Origin: an uncultured Cohaesibacter sp. | Lineage (GTDB): Bacteria; Pseudomonadota; Alphaproteobacteria; Rhizobiales; Cohaesibacteraceae | Assembly: GCF_963662805.1 (NCBI RefSeq) | Contig: NZ_OY759869.1 | Coordinates: forward strand, 398,501 to 462,500 | Length of the DNA stretch: 64,000 nt | Reading direction: 5' to 3' | In this document: piece after piece, positions 34,964 through 44,230 of the stretch | How the letters are laid out: each line of letters opens with the position of its first letter | How positions within the stretch are numbered: the stretch's first letter is position 1 | Program-made: the position numbers and the translations under genes | The notes under the pieces: model-generated | Database searches by the model: none | The model's input: only the letters and a program-made list of their open reading frames with translations | Told to the model about the DNA's origin: nothing

Positions 34964-35815
34964 ATGTCCCAGACCGATAAGACGCCGACCTCCTTTCGTG
35001 CCGCCTGTGTTCAACTCCGCTCCGGTCGGGAGCGGGACGCCAATCTTGATGAAGCCGAACGGCTGATCCGTGATGCGGCGCGGGACGGGGCGGTCTATAT
35101 CCAGACGCCCGAGCAGACCGCGACGATGGAAATGAACCGCAAGGCGCTGATGGCGGTGATTGGCGACGAGGCAGACGACCTTGGCGTCAAGCGGATGCAG
35201 GCGCTGGCAGAGGAGCTCAAGGTCTGGCTTCACATCGGGTCAATGTCTTTTGCCGTGCAAAGTGGTGATGAGACCAAGGCGGCCAATCGCAGCCTGCTGA
35301 TTGCCCCGAACGGTGAGATTGCTGCACGCTATGACAAGATCCACATGTTCGATGTCGATCTGGAGAATGGCGAAAGCTATCGCGAGTCTGCGAGTTTTGA
35401 GGCCGGAGGTCGAGCCGTTGCCGCCGCTCTGCCGTGGGGCACATTGGGTCTGACGATCTGTTACGATCTGCGTTTCCCCTATCTTTATCGCGCCCTTGCA
35501 CAACAGAAGGGGGCTGACATTCTGGCGATCCCGTCTGCCTTTACCAAGCGCACGGGCGAGGCCCACTGGCATGTCTTGCTCCGCGCCCGGGCAATCGAGC
35601 ATGGCGCGTTCGTGCTTGCTGCCGCGCAAGGCGGAACTCATGAGAATGGCCGGAAAACCTATGGCCATTCGCTGATTATCGATCCGTGGGGGCGCATTCT
35701 GGCCGAGGCGGGAGACGAGCCCTGTTTCATCGCCGCCGATATCGACATGGGTCTTGTGGCCGAGAGCCGCCGGTCGGTTCCGTCGCTCAAACACGACAAG
35801 GCTTTTGAATTTTAA
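34964..35815 (+). CDS. Carbon-nitrogen hydrolase (nitrilase family, Nit-like)
   Basis: A 283-residue amidase-type hydrolase. The catalytic triad is visible: Glu in TPEQTATMEMN, Lys in YDKIHMFDVD and Cys in LTICYDLRFPYLYRAL. The sequence resembles the Nit1/Nit2 branch, which removes deaminated glutathione or omega-amides. Being next to grxC fits a glutathione-related repair role. It ends KHDKAFEF. Its last 127 bases recur at 48955-49081 as part of a segmental duplication. Confidence 0.92.
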   Translation: MSQTDKTPTSFRAACVQLRSGRERDANLDEAERLIRDAARDGAVYIQTPEQTATMEMNRKALMAVIGDEADDLGVKRMQALAEELKVWLHIGSMSFAVQSGDETKAANRSLLIAPNGEIAARYDKIHMFDVDLENGESYRESASFEAGGRAVAAALPWGTLGLTICYDLRFPYLYRALAQQKGADILAIPSAFTKRTGEAHWHVLLRARAIEHGAFVLAAAQGGTHENGRKTYGHSLIIDPWGRILAEAGDEPCFIAADIDMGLVAESRRSVPSLKHDKAFEF

Positions 35816-36470
35816 CGATCTTGTTCTATATTAAGGGTATGTCATCAGACGCACGCATGAGACATCCGGCCCTTGGTTGCCGGAGCTTCTGCTGATTGGC
35901 AGGTTTGATTTTCCGTTCATCAGGGGTTCGACTTTGATTAAGTATTCGCTGCGATGCGATCAGGATCATCAATTTGAAGGCTGGTTTCGCAATAGTGAGG
36001 ATTGCGAGGCACAGACCCGTGCGGGCCAGCTGGAATGCCCCTTCTGTGGCTCAAGCCATATCGAGAAATCGCTGATGGCCCCCCGGGTCAGTGGAACACG
36101 CAGTCAGGATGCTCCTGCCCAGCAAGTGCCGTCTCAGCCAATCGCCGCTCAGGATCAGCAGCCGGTTGCCCTTGGTGCGGGTGGCCCGGACCCGCAGCAG
36201 CTGCAATCGATGCTCAGAGCCTTTCGCGATCATGTGGTGAACAATGCGGACTATGTCGGCAACAAGTTTGCCGAAGAAGCCCGCAAGATGCATTTCAACG
36301 AGGTCGAACAGCGCGGCATCTATGGCGAAGCCAGCATCGAGGACGTGAAATCCCTTGTCGAAGACGGCATCGATTGTCTCCCTCTGCCGACCCTGCCAGA
36401 AGACCAGAACTAGGGCCGCTGAAGCTTGGGCGGCTCTGCGGTGCGGGTTGGGGCTGGTTTGAGGCTAAAT
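35689..36470 (+). repeat. Direct repeat, copy 1 (nitrilase 3' end + DUF1178 gene)
   Basis: This segment recurs at 48955-49640 in the same orientation. It starts at GGGGCGCATTCTGG inside the nitrilase gene, runs through the intergenic gap and the whole DUF1178 gene, and fades out after a shared TTTGAGGC near 36470. About 25 substitutions were counted by eye across 430 bp of coding sequence, nearly all synonymous. Copy 1 is the intact version. Confidence 0.92.
35934..36413 (+). CDS. DUF1178 family protein
   Basis: About 159 residues. The translation after a TTG codon at 35934 begins IKYSLRCDQDHQFEGWFRNS, the typical DUF1178 N-terminus (usually MIKYALxCxxxHxFEGWF), and AGGGG stands 7 bases upstream, so TTG is taken as the start. 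C-x4-H (CDQDH) and CPFC could together bind a metal. The C-terminal half (FRDHVVNNADYVGNKFAEEA, GIYGEASIEDVKSLVEDGID) is the most conserved part. The function is unknown. It follows the nitrilase gene as in many relatives. Confidence 0.88.
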   Translation: MIKYSLRCDQDHQFEGWFRNSEDCEAQTRAGQLECPFCGSSHIEKSLMAPRVSGTRSQDAPAQQVPSQPIAAQDQQPVALGAGGPDPQQLQSMLRAFRDHVVNNADYVGNKFAEEARKMHFNEVEQRGIYGEASIEDVKSLVEDGIDCLPLPTLPEDQN

Positions 36471-36599
36471 TTGACCTTAAAAATGACGGGTCCTTTCGCA
36501 CCAGTGAAAAAGATGTTCGGCAATCGCGGCCCAAAGCTGACTTTTTTGACCGCAAGATCTCACGAAGCGGCTTTCCCTTTGCTGCCGTTCGACAGGTAT

Positions 36600-37427
36600 C
36601 TAGCTTTTGAATTTCATGACCGATTTTCGATAGTCGTCCGGTGTTTTTCCGATCATCCGGCGAAACATCGCGATGAAGGAAGAGGCGCTGCCATATCCGA
36701 GGCGGGCGGCGATGCTTTGGACGGGGTCTCCGGCCTCCAGCAGGGGCATCGCCTTCAACACCCGCAGCCTCTGCTTCCATTCGGCAAAAGGGATCCCCAG
36801 ATCGCGCTGGCAGCGGCGAATCATGGTGCGCTCGGTTGCTCCGTGAAGTCGCGCAAATTCTGCGAGGGAGCGGTTGTCTTGCGGATTGGCCTGAAGATGC
36901 TGCAGGATCGGTTCCAACCGGCTGTCCGTCGACCATGGCAGGAAAGAGCCCACCTGCTGTCCTGCTGCAAATTGATCGACAACCACCTGCAAAAAGCGGA
37001 GGTGAGCCGGATCTGCCGGATCACACCCCTCAGTCTCCCTCAGATGTTCCAGCATGGTGTGCAGCATCGGGCTGACTTCTAGTGCGGTGGTCTCATTGGG
37101 TAGCGGTGCGCACAGATCGAGCGAGACATAAAGGGAGCAATGGACAGCGGCCTGCCTGTTGAGCCCTTGATGCTCCATGTTTGGCGGCAACCACACCGCA
37201 TATTGGGGCGGCGCGAGGAAGTAGCCATCCTTGAGACTGATCTCCATCACACCGCTGTAGGAATAGACCAGCTCACCCCATGGGTGGCTGTGACGCGGAT
37301 AAATGGCATTCTTCGGCATCTGAGCTGACCGGAAATAAAGCGGTTGCGGCAATTGTTCCCGAAACGGCGCATCATGAAAGCGCGGCTCACCGGTTCCGTC
37401 TGTCAGCTTTTCAATAGCAACTGTCAT
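36600..37427 (-). CDS. AraC-family transcriptional regulator with cupin sensor
   Basis: A 275-residue regulator. The N-terminal cupin-like ligand domain carries HSHPWGELVYSYSGVMEISL. Two C-terminal helix-turn-helix motifs follow (NRSLAEFARLHGATERTMIR, VQSIAARLGYGSASSFIAMF followed by RRMIGKTPDDYRK). ATG 37427 is preferred over a TTG further up. It is divergent from the EamA transporter and quinone-reductase pair and probably controls them. Confidence 0.9.
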   Translation of the reverse strand: MTVAIEKLTDGTGEPRFHDAPFREQLPQPLYFRSAQMPKNAIYPRHSHPWGELVYSYSGVMEISLKDGYFLAPPQYAVWLPPNMEHQGLNRQAAVHCSLYVSLDLCAPLPNETTALEVSPMLHTMLEHLRETEGCDPADPAHLRFLQVVVDQFAAGQQVGSFLPWSTDSRLEPILQHLQANPQDNRSLAEFARLHGATERTMIRRCQRDLGIPFAEWKQRLRVLKAMPLLEAGDPVQSIAARLGYGSASSFIAMFRRMIGKTPDDYRKSVMKFKS

Positions 37428-37492
37428 GAAATCAATATATACGGCATTAATGACAATTGCTATCTTCCTTGTCACCAGCAAGGAACACGATT

Positions 37493-38452
37493 TTGGATCA
37501 CCGCAAACCTCTCGATCTGACGGCCATCGGCCTCATGATTTTTATCTGCGTTATCTGGGCCATGCAACAAATCGGCCTGAAGGCAACAGAAAGCTATGCC
37601 CCTTCTGTTCTACAGATCGGCATTCGCTCCGGGCTTGCGGCTGCCTGCCTCTATGCTTTGACTGGGGTGCAGCAAAACCGACCGGTCTTTTGGGGGATGA
37701 CCGCCGCACTCGGCGCGGTGGCGGGTCTTTTCTTCTCGCTTGAGTTCTTCCTTATCGGCAAAGCCCTGCAATATAGCACGGCATCCCATGTGGTCGTTTT
37801 CCTCTATACCGCGCCGGTTTTTGCGGCGCTTGGTCTGCATCTGAAACTGCCGACGGAGCGTCTGTCACCCGTTCAATGGGGCGGCATTGTCGTCGCCGTC
37901 ATCGGCATTGCATATGCCTTTTTGATGTCATCTGAGGTTCAGGCCGGAGCGACAAGCTCTGCTCCAACATTGATGGGAGATGCCATGGCGCTCGCGGCAG
38001 CTGCGGTGTGGGGCGCAACCACCGTTCTGATCCGGACGACACGACTCAGCGACTTGCCCGCGACACATGTGCTTTTCTATCAGCTTTCGGTCACTTCGAT
38101 TGTTCTGATCGTGATTGCGGTCCTGACGCAGCAAATCGCGGTGATACCCTCAGCTCCGCTCTTCTGGAACCTTGCTTTCCAGACCATCATTGTCGCTTTC
38201 GCGAGCTTCCTTTGCTGGTTCTGGATGTTGACCCGTTACAAGGCCTCGCAGTTGGGCGTCTTTTCCTTTCTGACACCGTTGTTTGGTGTCATTTTGGGTG
38301 CTTTCCTGCTTCATGAGCCTCTGACGACCCCATTCCTGACAGGATCCGCCGGGGTGTTGATTGGCATCATAACCGTCAGCGCCAGCCCCTGGATCGGGAG
38401 GATCCTTGACGCCCATCGTCACCGCAACACAGATCAGGGGATCGCAGCATGA
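37493..38452 (+). CDS. EamA/DMT-family transporter
   Basis: About 319 residues with ten hydrophobic segments in two EamA repeats (first LTAIGLMIFICVIWAMQQIG, second GDAMALAAAAVWGATTVLIR). TTG 37493 has AAGGA 8 bases upstream and is taken as the start; TTG 37457 is possible. No ATG occurs before residue 27. DMT transporters usually export metabolites or drugs. The stop overlaps the quinone reductase start by 4 bp (ATGA), so the two are an operon facing the AraC gene. Confidence 0.87.
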   Translation: MDHRKPLDLTAIGLMIFICVIWAMQQIGLKATESYAPSVLQIGIRSGLAAACLYALTGVQQNRPVFWGMTAALGAVAGLFFSLEFFLIGKALQYSTASHVVVFLYTAPVFAALGLHLKLPTERLSPVQWGGIVVAVIGIAYAFLMSSEVQAGATSSAPTLMGDAMALAAAAVWGATTVLIRTTRLSDLPATHVLFYQLSVTSIVLIVIAVLTQQIAVIPSAPLFWNLAFQTIIVAFASFLCWFWMLTRYKASQLGVFSFLTPLFGVILGAFLLHEPLTTPFLTGSAGVLIGIITVSASPWIGRILDAHRHRNTDQGIAA

Positions 38453-39225
38453 AAGCGCATATTGTTCTCGCTCACCCCGAGCCACAATCCTATAACGCCC
38501 ATCTTGCCAAGACCGCTCAAGATCAGCTCGAACGCGAAGGATATTCGGTGACGATCTCTGATCTCTACGCCTTGGATTTTGATCCTTGCGAGCGGGCCAG
38601 CCACTTCCCTGATCGCATTGCTCCGGATCGTTTCGATGTTCAGAGCGAGCAACGCCATGCGTCATCTCAAGGGACAATTCCTGACGAAATTCAAGAAGAG
38701 ATCGCCCGCCTTGAAGCCGCTGATCTGTTGATCTTGCAATATCCTATGTGGTGGCATCTACCGCCCGCTATTCTGAAGGGCTGGATGGATCGCGTTTTCA
38801 TTTACGGGTCGGTCTATACCAGTAAGAAGCGTTTTGAAAATGGCGCCTTCACAGGCAAGAAAGCCATGCTTTCGGTGACAGTTGGAACGAGCCGCGAGAC
38901 CTATGAGTATAACGGGCGCAGCGGTGACATAGACCTGATGCTCTGGCCGGTGAACTTCAATCTCGCCTATGTCGGGTTTGATGTTTTAGAACCATTCGTT
39001 GCCTATGGCGTCGAGGCAGGGCTGCGCTATTCATCCGCTGAGGAGGTGGAGAAATGTCTTCAGGCCATCACTAAAGACCTAAAACAGTCTCTTTCCGGAT
39101 TGTCTTCACGTCCAACGATATCATTCAACAGGATGGAAGAATGGGGGTCGGACGGTCATATTGTTCCAGAAGCTAGGGCGCATTCGCCCTTTATAAGGCA
39201 CAAAAAGCATCTGGATCTCGGATGA
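38449..39225 (+). CDS. NAD(P)H dehydrogenase (quinone), NQO1/MdaB-like flavodoxin fold
   Basis: A 258-residue flavoprotein. The N-terminal FMN/FAD phosphate-binding segment IVLAHPEPQSYNAHLAK, the active-site region LQYPMWWHLPPAILKGWMDR with VFIYGSVYTSKKRFENG, and LSVTVGTSRETYEYNGRSGD match two-electron quinone reductases (NQO family). It reduces quinones or azo/nitro compounds with NAD(P)H, avoiding radicals. It is operonic with the EamA transporter. Confidence 0.9.
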   Translation: MKAHIVLAHPEPQSYNAHLAKTAQDQLEREGYSVTISDLYALDFDPCERASHFPDRIAPDRFDVQSEQRHASSQGTIPDEIQEEIARLEAADLLILQYPMWWHLPPAILKGWMDRVFIYGSVYTSKKRFENGAFTGKKAMLSVTVGTSRETYEYNGRSGDIDLMLWPVNFNLAYVGFDVLEPFVAYGVEAGLRYSSAEEVEKCLQAITKDLKQSLSGLSSRPTISFNRMEEWGSDGHIVPEARAHSPFIRHKKHLDLG

Positions 39226-39245
39226 AACGGGCGGCCATTACCCCG

Positions 39246-39626
39246 TCATGGAAACAGGTTGTGGCTGTCCCATTCCTCCCGCGGGACGATTTCGCCTTTG
39301 GTGTGCTTGTAGGCTTCCACGGAAAGATGATCCGGGCTGGTTGTGCATTCGAATTGCAGGCGATACCACTTGCCACCTCGCCGATATGCCGCACCGTCGG
39401 CGATGATCTGATGCTCGCCATATTTCAGTGGCTCGAAAGCATAGGGAAGTACTCGCTCGGCATCCAGCTTTTCAAGGGTTTCTATATCGCAGCGCTGGAC
39501 GAGCTGTTCGTCCGGCATCATTTCTTTAAATGATGCCGCCGCTTGGCCACTCAAAGAGGCTGCATTTGCGCTTGTGGCTGCCAGTAACAGGAGCAGGCCA
39601 ACAGGAAGGAGAAGTTGATTTACCAT
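39246..39626 (-). CDS. DUF930-like secreted protein
   Basis: A 126-residue protein with a signal peptide (MVNQLLLPVGLLLLLAATSA, cleavage near NAA). The mature part has LVQRCDIETLEKL, YGEHQIIADGAAYRRGGKWY, RLQFECTTSPDHLSVEAYKH and GEIVPREEW. Its paired cysteines, GAAYR and WYRL motifs match DUF930 as I remember it. The function is unknown; it is periplasmic. It faces the LysR gene head to head across 78 bp. Confidence 0.72.
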   Translation of the reverse strand: MVNQLLLPVGLLLLLAATSANAASLSGQAAASFKEMMPDEQLVQRCDIETLEKLDAERVLPYAFEPLKYGEHQIIADGAAYRRGGKWYRLQFECTTSPDHLSVEAYKHTKGEIVPREEWDSHNLFP

Positions 39627-39704
39627 GGTCTGGCTATATCAGCCCTAGCATTTTCTAAAAATTAGAAATAAAATAAGCTAGGCTTCTCAAATTCAGAAAG
39701 ACCT

Positions 39705-40652
39705 ATGGATATCCACCAGCTCCGCCTCTTTCTTGCGATCTATGAAAAGGGCAGCCTGTCGGCTGCCGCTGACAGTTGTCGCATTGCCGTCTCTGCAGTC
39801 AGTCAGCATATGGCCAATCTGGAAACAGAAATGGGCACGCCCCTGTTTGCGCGCATGCCCAGAGGCATGAAACCAACGGCGGCGGGGCATCGTCTGGCGA
39901 CGCATGCCCGCACGGTGCTAGAGGCCGTGGCGGCAGCCAAGCAAGACATTCGCAGCCTGTCCGGTGAGGTCGAGGGAAAGGTGTCCGTTGGCATGGCAAA
40001 CAGCGTGGTCAGCGTCATCGGCGGCGCATTCCTCAAGCAAATGCGGGACGACTATCCCCTGGTGAAAATTTCTCTGGAGGCTGGGGTTTCGAGCGATCAT
40101 GTAGCCAAACAGTTGAAGCAGAAGATGGACATTGCTCTGGTTTTCAATCCTGCGCCTGATGCCGACATGACCTGCGACCCTATTGTGGAGGAACAACTCT
40201 TCTGCATCGGAGACGCCCGGTTTTTGGGGACTGAAGATAAGCCGATCGCACTGGAGGAGCTATTGTCCCTCCCTCTCATTTTACCGCATCAGGGCGAAAC
40301 CATGCGGGCTCTCGTCGGCCAATCCAAGCTGCTTCGTCGGCTCGAGCGGGACGCTCTCTATCAGCTCAATTCGGTGCAAGGCATAAGGGAGGCGCTTTTC
40401 GCTGGCTTGGGTGTAACCATCGCATCACCGCAACTCATTGCACATGACTGCCGTGCAGAAGGAACCCGAATGAGGCCAATCACTTCACCCGCGCTGTCCC
40501 GAACGCTCTGCATCTGTGAAGACAAAACCCGCCCCTCAACGGCAGCAAGAGAGGCCTGCCGCCCCATGTTGCAGACTCTGTTGCACAGATACCGGGGAAG
40601 CGAGAACTGGCCCAACAGCAGGAAGATCGGCGCTAAGGTCGAAAAGACCTGA
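39705..40652 (+). CDS. LysR-family transcriptional regulator
   Basis: A 315-residue LTTR. The N-terminal winged HTH (HQLRLFLAIYEKGSLSAAAD, VSAVSQHMANLETEMGTPLF) is followed by the two-lobed periplasmic-binding-like effector domain (VSVGMANSVVSVIGGAFLKQ, LPLILPHQGETMRALV). LTTRs usually regulate a divergent neighbour, here the DUF930-like gene. The effector is unknown. Confidence 0.92.
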   Translation: MDIHQLRLFLAIYEKGSLSAAADSCRIAVSAVSQHMANLETEMGTPLFARMPRGMKPTAAGHRLATHARTVLEAVAAAKQDIRSLSGEVEGKVSVGMANSVVSVIGGAFLKQMRDDYPLVKISLEAGVSSDHVAKQLKQKMDIALVFNPAPDADMTCDPIVEEQLFCIGDARFLGTEDKPIALEELLSLPLILPHQGETMRALVGQSKLLRRLERDALYQLNSVQGIREALFAGLGVTIASPQLIAHDCRAEGTRMRPITSPALSRTLCICEDKTRPSTAAREACRPMLQTLLHRYRGSENWPNSRKIGAKVEKT

Positions 40653-40767
40653 CAACCGCAATGTCATGATAACCCTCGTGAACGCTGGCGCAGCGGTTTG
40701 CACAAAAGAAGGCGTGCCGCAAATGCGCCACGCCTGATCGCTCAACAGTTATGGTTGAAAGACGCGC

Positions 40768-41838
40768 CTACAGGGTCGGATAGTCCGTGTAGCCTTTTTC
40801 GCCGCCACCATAGAGGGTGGCCTGATCGATGTCTGTCAGAGCCGCGCCAGATTTGAGGCGGGCGACCAGATCCGGGTTGGCAATGAAAGGACGACCGAAG
40901 GCCACAAGGTCAGCCATGTTTGCTTCCAGTGCCTTGTCCGCCAGAGCGAGATCATAGCCATTGTTGGCGATATAGGTGCCGTGGAAACGGGAGCGCAACG
41001 CCTGGAAATCGAAAGGCGCATTGTCGCGAGGACCGCCCGTTGCCCCTTCAATCACATGCAGATAGGCAAGTTTTAAGCCATCCAGCTGCTCGGTGATATA
41101 GTTGAACAGCGGCTGCGGATTGCTGTCGGAAATGCCATTGGCTGGCGTCACGGGGGATAGGCGAATGCCGGTGCGGCCAGCTCCGATTTCATCAACGACG
41201 GCTTTTGTGACTTCCAGTAACAGGCGGGCGCGGTTCTCAATGCTGCCACCATAAGCATCCGTGCGGTGGTTTGAACCATCTTTGGAGAACTGGTCAAGCA
41301 GATAGCCATTGGCGCCATGCACTTCCACGCCGTCAAACCCGGCTTCGATGGCATTGCGCGCAGTGCTACGGAAGCTCTCGATCACGTCAGGAATTTCGGA
41401 AAGCTCCAGGGCGCGCGGTTCGGAAGTCGGCACGAAGCTGTTGTTCACGAAGGTCATCGTCTCGGCCTTGATCGCGGAAGGTGCGACGGGGGCTTTGCCT
41501 CCCAGCAAATCGGAATGGCTGACGCGGCCAACATGCCAAAGCTGCACAAAGATCTTACCGCCTGCTGCATGAACAGCGTCGGTCACCTTGCGCCAGCCTG
41601 CGATCTGCTCAGACGTATAAAGACCGGGTGTATCCTGATAGCCTTGCGCCATTTCAGACACCTGTGTGGCTTCCGCAATGATAAGGCCTGCTGTAGCCCG
41701 CTGACCATAATAGAGCGCGGCCAACGGGTTGGGCACCAGACCTTCTACCGCACGGCTGCGGGTAAGGGGCGCCATGACAACGCGGTTGGAAAGGCTGATA
41801 TCACCCAGAGAATAGGGTTCAAAGAGTTTGCTCGTCAT
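40768..41838 (-). CDS. NADH:flavin oxidoreductase/alkene reductase (Old Yellow Enzyme family)
   Basis: About 356 residues, an FMN TIM barrel. Landmarks are MTSKLFEPYSLGDISLSNRV, MAPLTRSRAVEG, IAEATQVSEMAQGYQDTPGL, QLWHVGRVSH, GFDGVEVHGANGYLLDQF and GGSIENRARLLLEV, typical of NemA/XenA-like OYEs that reduce activated alkenes, nitro esters and quinones. The start was set at the family N-terminus (41838), 14 bp after the SDR stop; the frame continues upstream without reason. It forms an operon with the SDR under the divergent TetR protein. Confidence 0.93.
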   Translation of the reverse strand: MTSKLFEPYSLGDISLSNRVVMAPLTRSRAVEGLVPNPLAALYYGQRATAGLIIAEATQVSEMAQGYQDTPGLYTSEQIAGWRKVTDAVHAAGGKIFVQLWHVGRVSHSDLLGGKAPVAPSAIKAETMTFVNNSFVPTSEPRALELSEIPDVIESFRSTARNAIEAGFDGVEVHGANGYLLDQFSKDGSNHRTDAYGGSIENRARLLLEVTKAVVDEIGAGRTGIRLSPVTPANGISDSNPQPLFNYITEQLDGLKLAYLHVIEGATGGPRDNAPFDFQALRSRFHGTYIANNGYDLALADKALEANMADLVAFGRPFIANPDLVARLKSGAALTDIDQATLYGGGEKGYTDYPTL

Positions 41839-41852
41839 TGGTGGGTTCCTTT

Positions 41853-42635
41853 TCAGACGGTATAGCGGGGTGCAGGCTTGGTTCCTGCAAAATCGGGAAG
41901 CATGGCTTGTCGGGCAGCCTGATAGGCGTCCCACATGCTGGTATCGGAGAGAGGTGGAATGGTGATCAGTTCACCCTGATCAAGCCCTGAAAGCGCAGCA
42001 TCCACGAGGTCATCCACTTTCATCATGGGGGGCAAATTGTTCATGTCCGCCCCTGATCTGCGCCAGATATCGGTTTGAGTGGCGGCGGGCAGAACAGCCT
42101 GAACGCGAACGCCACGAGGTCCTAGTTCTGCCTGTAAGCCTTGGCTCAAGAATAATACGAAGGCCTTCGTTGCTCCATAGACCGCCATGTGCAATTCCGG
42201 AGCCAGGCCCACCACAGAGGCAATATTGATGATTGTGCCATTGCCTTGTTTTGCAAAGCGACCGGCAACCGCGTTGGCCAGACGCGTCACAGCCGTGACA
42301 TTGAGCGAAATGAGGCGGGAAATCTCGTTTGGATCCGCCAAGGCAAAATTGCCTGCGCCACTGGCACCGGCATTGTTGACGAGCGTCGAGATTGCCGCGT
42401 CTTCCCGCAATTTGGCCTCGACGGCGACAAGATCTGCCTCGTTGGTCAGATCTGCGGCGATAACCTCGATACTCACGGCCGTTTCTGCATGCAATTTGGC
42501 TGCGATCTCATCAAGGCGTGCCTTGTCGCGGGCGACGAGCACCAGATCGTGACCACGTTTGGCCAGTCGATCGGCATAGACAGCGCCAATGCCAGATGAC
42601 GCGCCGGTGATGAGGGTTTTGGGAGTGGTTGTCAC
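41853..42635 (-). CDS. SDR-family oxidoreductase
   Basis: A 260-residue classical short-chain dehydrogenase. The nucleotide-binding motif TGASSGIG (around 10-17), NNAG (about 87-90), Ser in IINIASVVG and the catalytic YGATK are all present. R near ARDKAR suggests NADP preference. It is the first gene of the pair with the OYE, and the start faces the TetR operators at 42668-42703. A carbonyl-reducing role beside an alkene reductase is plausible. Confidence 0.92.
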   Translation of the reverse strand: MTTTPKTLITGASSGIGAVYADRLAKRGHDLVLVARDKARLDEIAAKLHAETAVSIEVIAADLTNEADLVAVEAKLREDAAISTLVNNAGASGAGNFALADPNEISRLISLNVTAVTRLANAVAGRFAKQGNGTIINIASVVGLAPELHMAVYGATKAFVLFLSQGLQAELGPRGVRVQAVLPAATQTDIWRRSGADMNNLPPMMKVDDLVDAALSGLDQGELITIPPLSDTSMWDAYQAARQAMLPDFAGTKPAPRYTV

Positions 42636-42667
42636 ATTGGGCTCCAGAGAGTAAGGTCACTTTAAAT

Positions 42668-42703
42668 GATGATTATCATGATTACATATAAATGATAGTC
42701 ATC
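42668..42703. promoter_or_regulatory. Double TetR-type operator
   Basis: GATGATTATCAT (42668-42679) and ATGATAGTCATC (42692-42703) are inverted repeats with one mismatch. Each also contains a short palindrome (ATGAT-T-ATCAT, and the imperfect ATGAT-A-GTCAT) with centres 23 bp apart. They lie between the divergent SDR and TetR genes, where the TetR protein would repress both promoters. Confidence 0.75.
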
Positions 42704-42741
42704 ATGTAAAAATCAAGGACGTCTGCGAAGGAAAAACAGAA

Positions 42742-43299
42742 ATGCGAGTTTCGAGAGAAAAAATGGCAGAAAACCGCCAACGCATCCTTTCCGAAGCGGC
42801 TCGTTTGTTTCGGGAAAAGGGCGTCGACGCTGTGTCTGTTGCCGAGGTCATGCAGGCGGCAGGGCTGACCCATGGCGGATTTTATGGGCATTTCCAGTCA
42901 AAGGACGAACTTGTCTGCAAGACGATGGAGCAAATGACGGACCATGAGGAGGCATATCCATCCTTTGAGGCCTTTGCCAAGCACTATCTTTCTTGCGAAC
43001 ATAGGGACAATGCAGGCGAAGGATGCGCCACGGCCGCGCTTGGGCTGGAATTCCGTCATCAATCTGAAGAGGCGCGCGCGGAACTGACCCGCGTCATTGA
43101 AGCTCAATTGGCCCGTCTGGCCGATGCCCTCGCCAAGGAAAAGGACGAGACGGCATCCCCCGAGCAGGTACGGCGCGAAACGATTGGCACCTGGTCAGCG
43201 ATGGTCGGCGCCATGATGATGGCACGCGCTATCAATGATGCCGACCTTTCACAAGAAATACTGGAGACAACCCGCGACTGGATCATGCATAAGGAATAA
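42742..43299 (+). CDS. TetR-family transcriptional regulator
   Basis: A 185-residue repressor. The N-terminal HTH is NRQRILSEAARLFREKGVDA, SVAEVMQAAGLTHGGFYGHF and QSKDELV. The C-terminal ligand domain holds two cysteines (LSCEHRDNAGEGCATAALG). Such TetR proteins beside OYE or SDR genes (NemR-like) often sense electrophiles through cysteine; that is an inference here. It is divergent from the SDR-OYE operon. Confidence 0.9.
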   Translation: MRVSREKMAENRQRILSEAARLFREKGVDAVSVAEVMQAAGLTHGGFYGHFQSKDELVCKTMEQMTDHEEAYPSFEAFAKHYLSCEHRDNAGEGCATAALGLEFRHQSEEARAELTRVIEAQLARLADALAKEKDETASPEQVRRETIGTWSAMVGAMMMARAINDADLSQEILETTRDWIMHKE

Positions 43300-43762
43300 G
43301 GAGCGGGCGGCCACCTGCAGAAACCAATATCCATTTCAGTCGCTTTTCACCCAGCATCTACGACGCTGGCATTTCCATCACATTTGATACAGAAAGTACC
43401 CTATCTCAGTTCGGTCATACGACTACCACCAGAGCGTACCTAAGCTTCCTCGAAAGCCCGCTTTTGCTCCTAATGCCCGAGATCTGGTGGCTGTGGCAGA
43501 TGTCGGTGATCGCCCAGTTTTGCAAATTGGCCCTTCTCTTACCAACGCACCAATCCCACGTCGTCTTTCTGACTCGATCCTGCTTGCCCCCGTCTTCTTT
43601 TGAAACCGGAAAATTCCCAAAAGTCTCTGCCAAAACCGTGTGAGTTTTGGAACCGTTGACTGGCCGCGAACTCTAAAAAAGAGATACAGACTTGTCTCCC
43701 AACGCGACACGCCTGGAACAGACGTCTCCGTCAGAACAGAAAAGCAGCCAGCCTATTTTAAT
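43300..43762. other. Stretch without a recognised gene
   Basis: Two overlapping minus-strand frames (about 43415-43710) are open but show no family pattern and no good ribosome site. No hairpin with a T-run was found after tetR. Nothing else is supported. Confidence 0.4.
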
Positions 43763-44230
43763 TTAGATTCGCTCGATCAGTCCGGAATAACACCCTCTTT
43801 TTGCGTTATGGGCCTGAATATACTCAATATTTTTATTCTGAAAGAGGCGCAGTATCAGTGGTTCGATTTCGTCTCCTTCAGCTATATCGGCATCCAATAT
43901 AAATCCTCTGTGATCATATCCACGCAAAGCTATTTGTCGGCGCTTCATGACCTCTGGGACTATATTGTCTTGACTATATGCAACCTCTGCCCCCTCTCGG
44001 ACAAAAATGGCGTGACGGGATCGATATGGAGAAGCGACAGGCATGTGTTCAAAATTCAGTAGAAGCGCCGTTCCTCCGATTTCAATGTCACGCATTTCAA
44101 TCCGGTCCGGAAAACCCGGAAAGGTGTCAACCGTATAGCGGACCACGCCATGATCGGCCAATTCGCTATCGGAAAGACCGAAGTATTTTTGGAAGGGGCT
44201 AGGGTCCAAACCTTTAATTCGATATGTCAT
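43763..44230 (-). CDS. DUF1203 family protein
   Basis: About 155 residues beginning MTYRIKGLDPSPFQKYFGLS. Family segments are GFPDRIEMRDIEIGGTALLL, FEHMPVASPYRSRHAIFVRE and IEYIQAHNAKRGCYSGLIER, which match DUF1203 proteins. ATG 44230 was chosen because family proteins begin with MxYRIxGL. The function is unknown. It is a lone minus-strand gene in the island, flanked by gene-free stretches, and its base composition is more AT-rich than the core genes. Confidence 0.8.
   Translation of the reverse strand: MTYRIKGLDPSPFQKYFGLSDSELADHGVVRYTVDTFPGFPDRIEMRDIEIGGTALLLNFEHMPVASPYRSRHAIFVREGAEVAYSQDNIVPEVMKRRQIALRGYDHRGFILDADIAEGDEIEPLILRLFQNKNIEYIQAHNAKRGCYSGLIERI

Noticed and set aside
43415..43710. 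Two overlapping minus-strand frames after tetR, considered as a transposase relic
   Set aside because: Neither frame shows DDE, HTH or other IS motifs, and no inverted repeats were found nearby.
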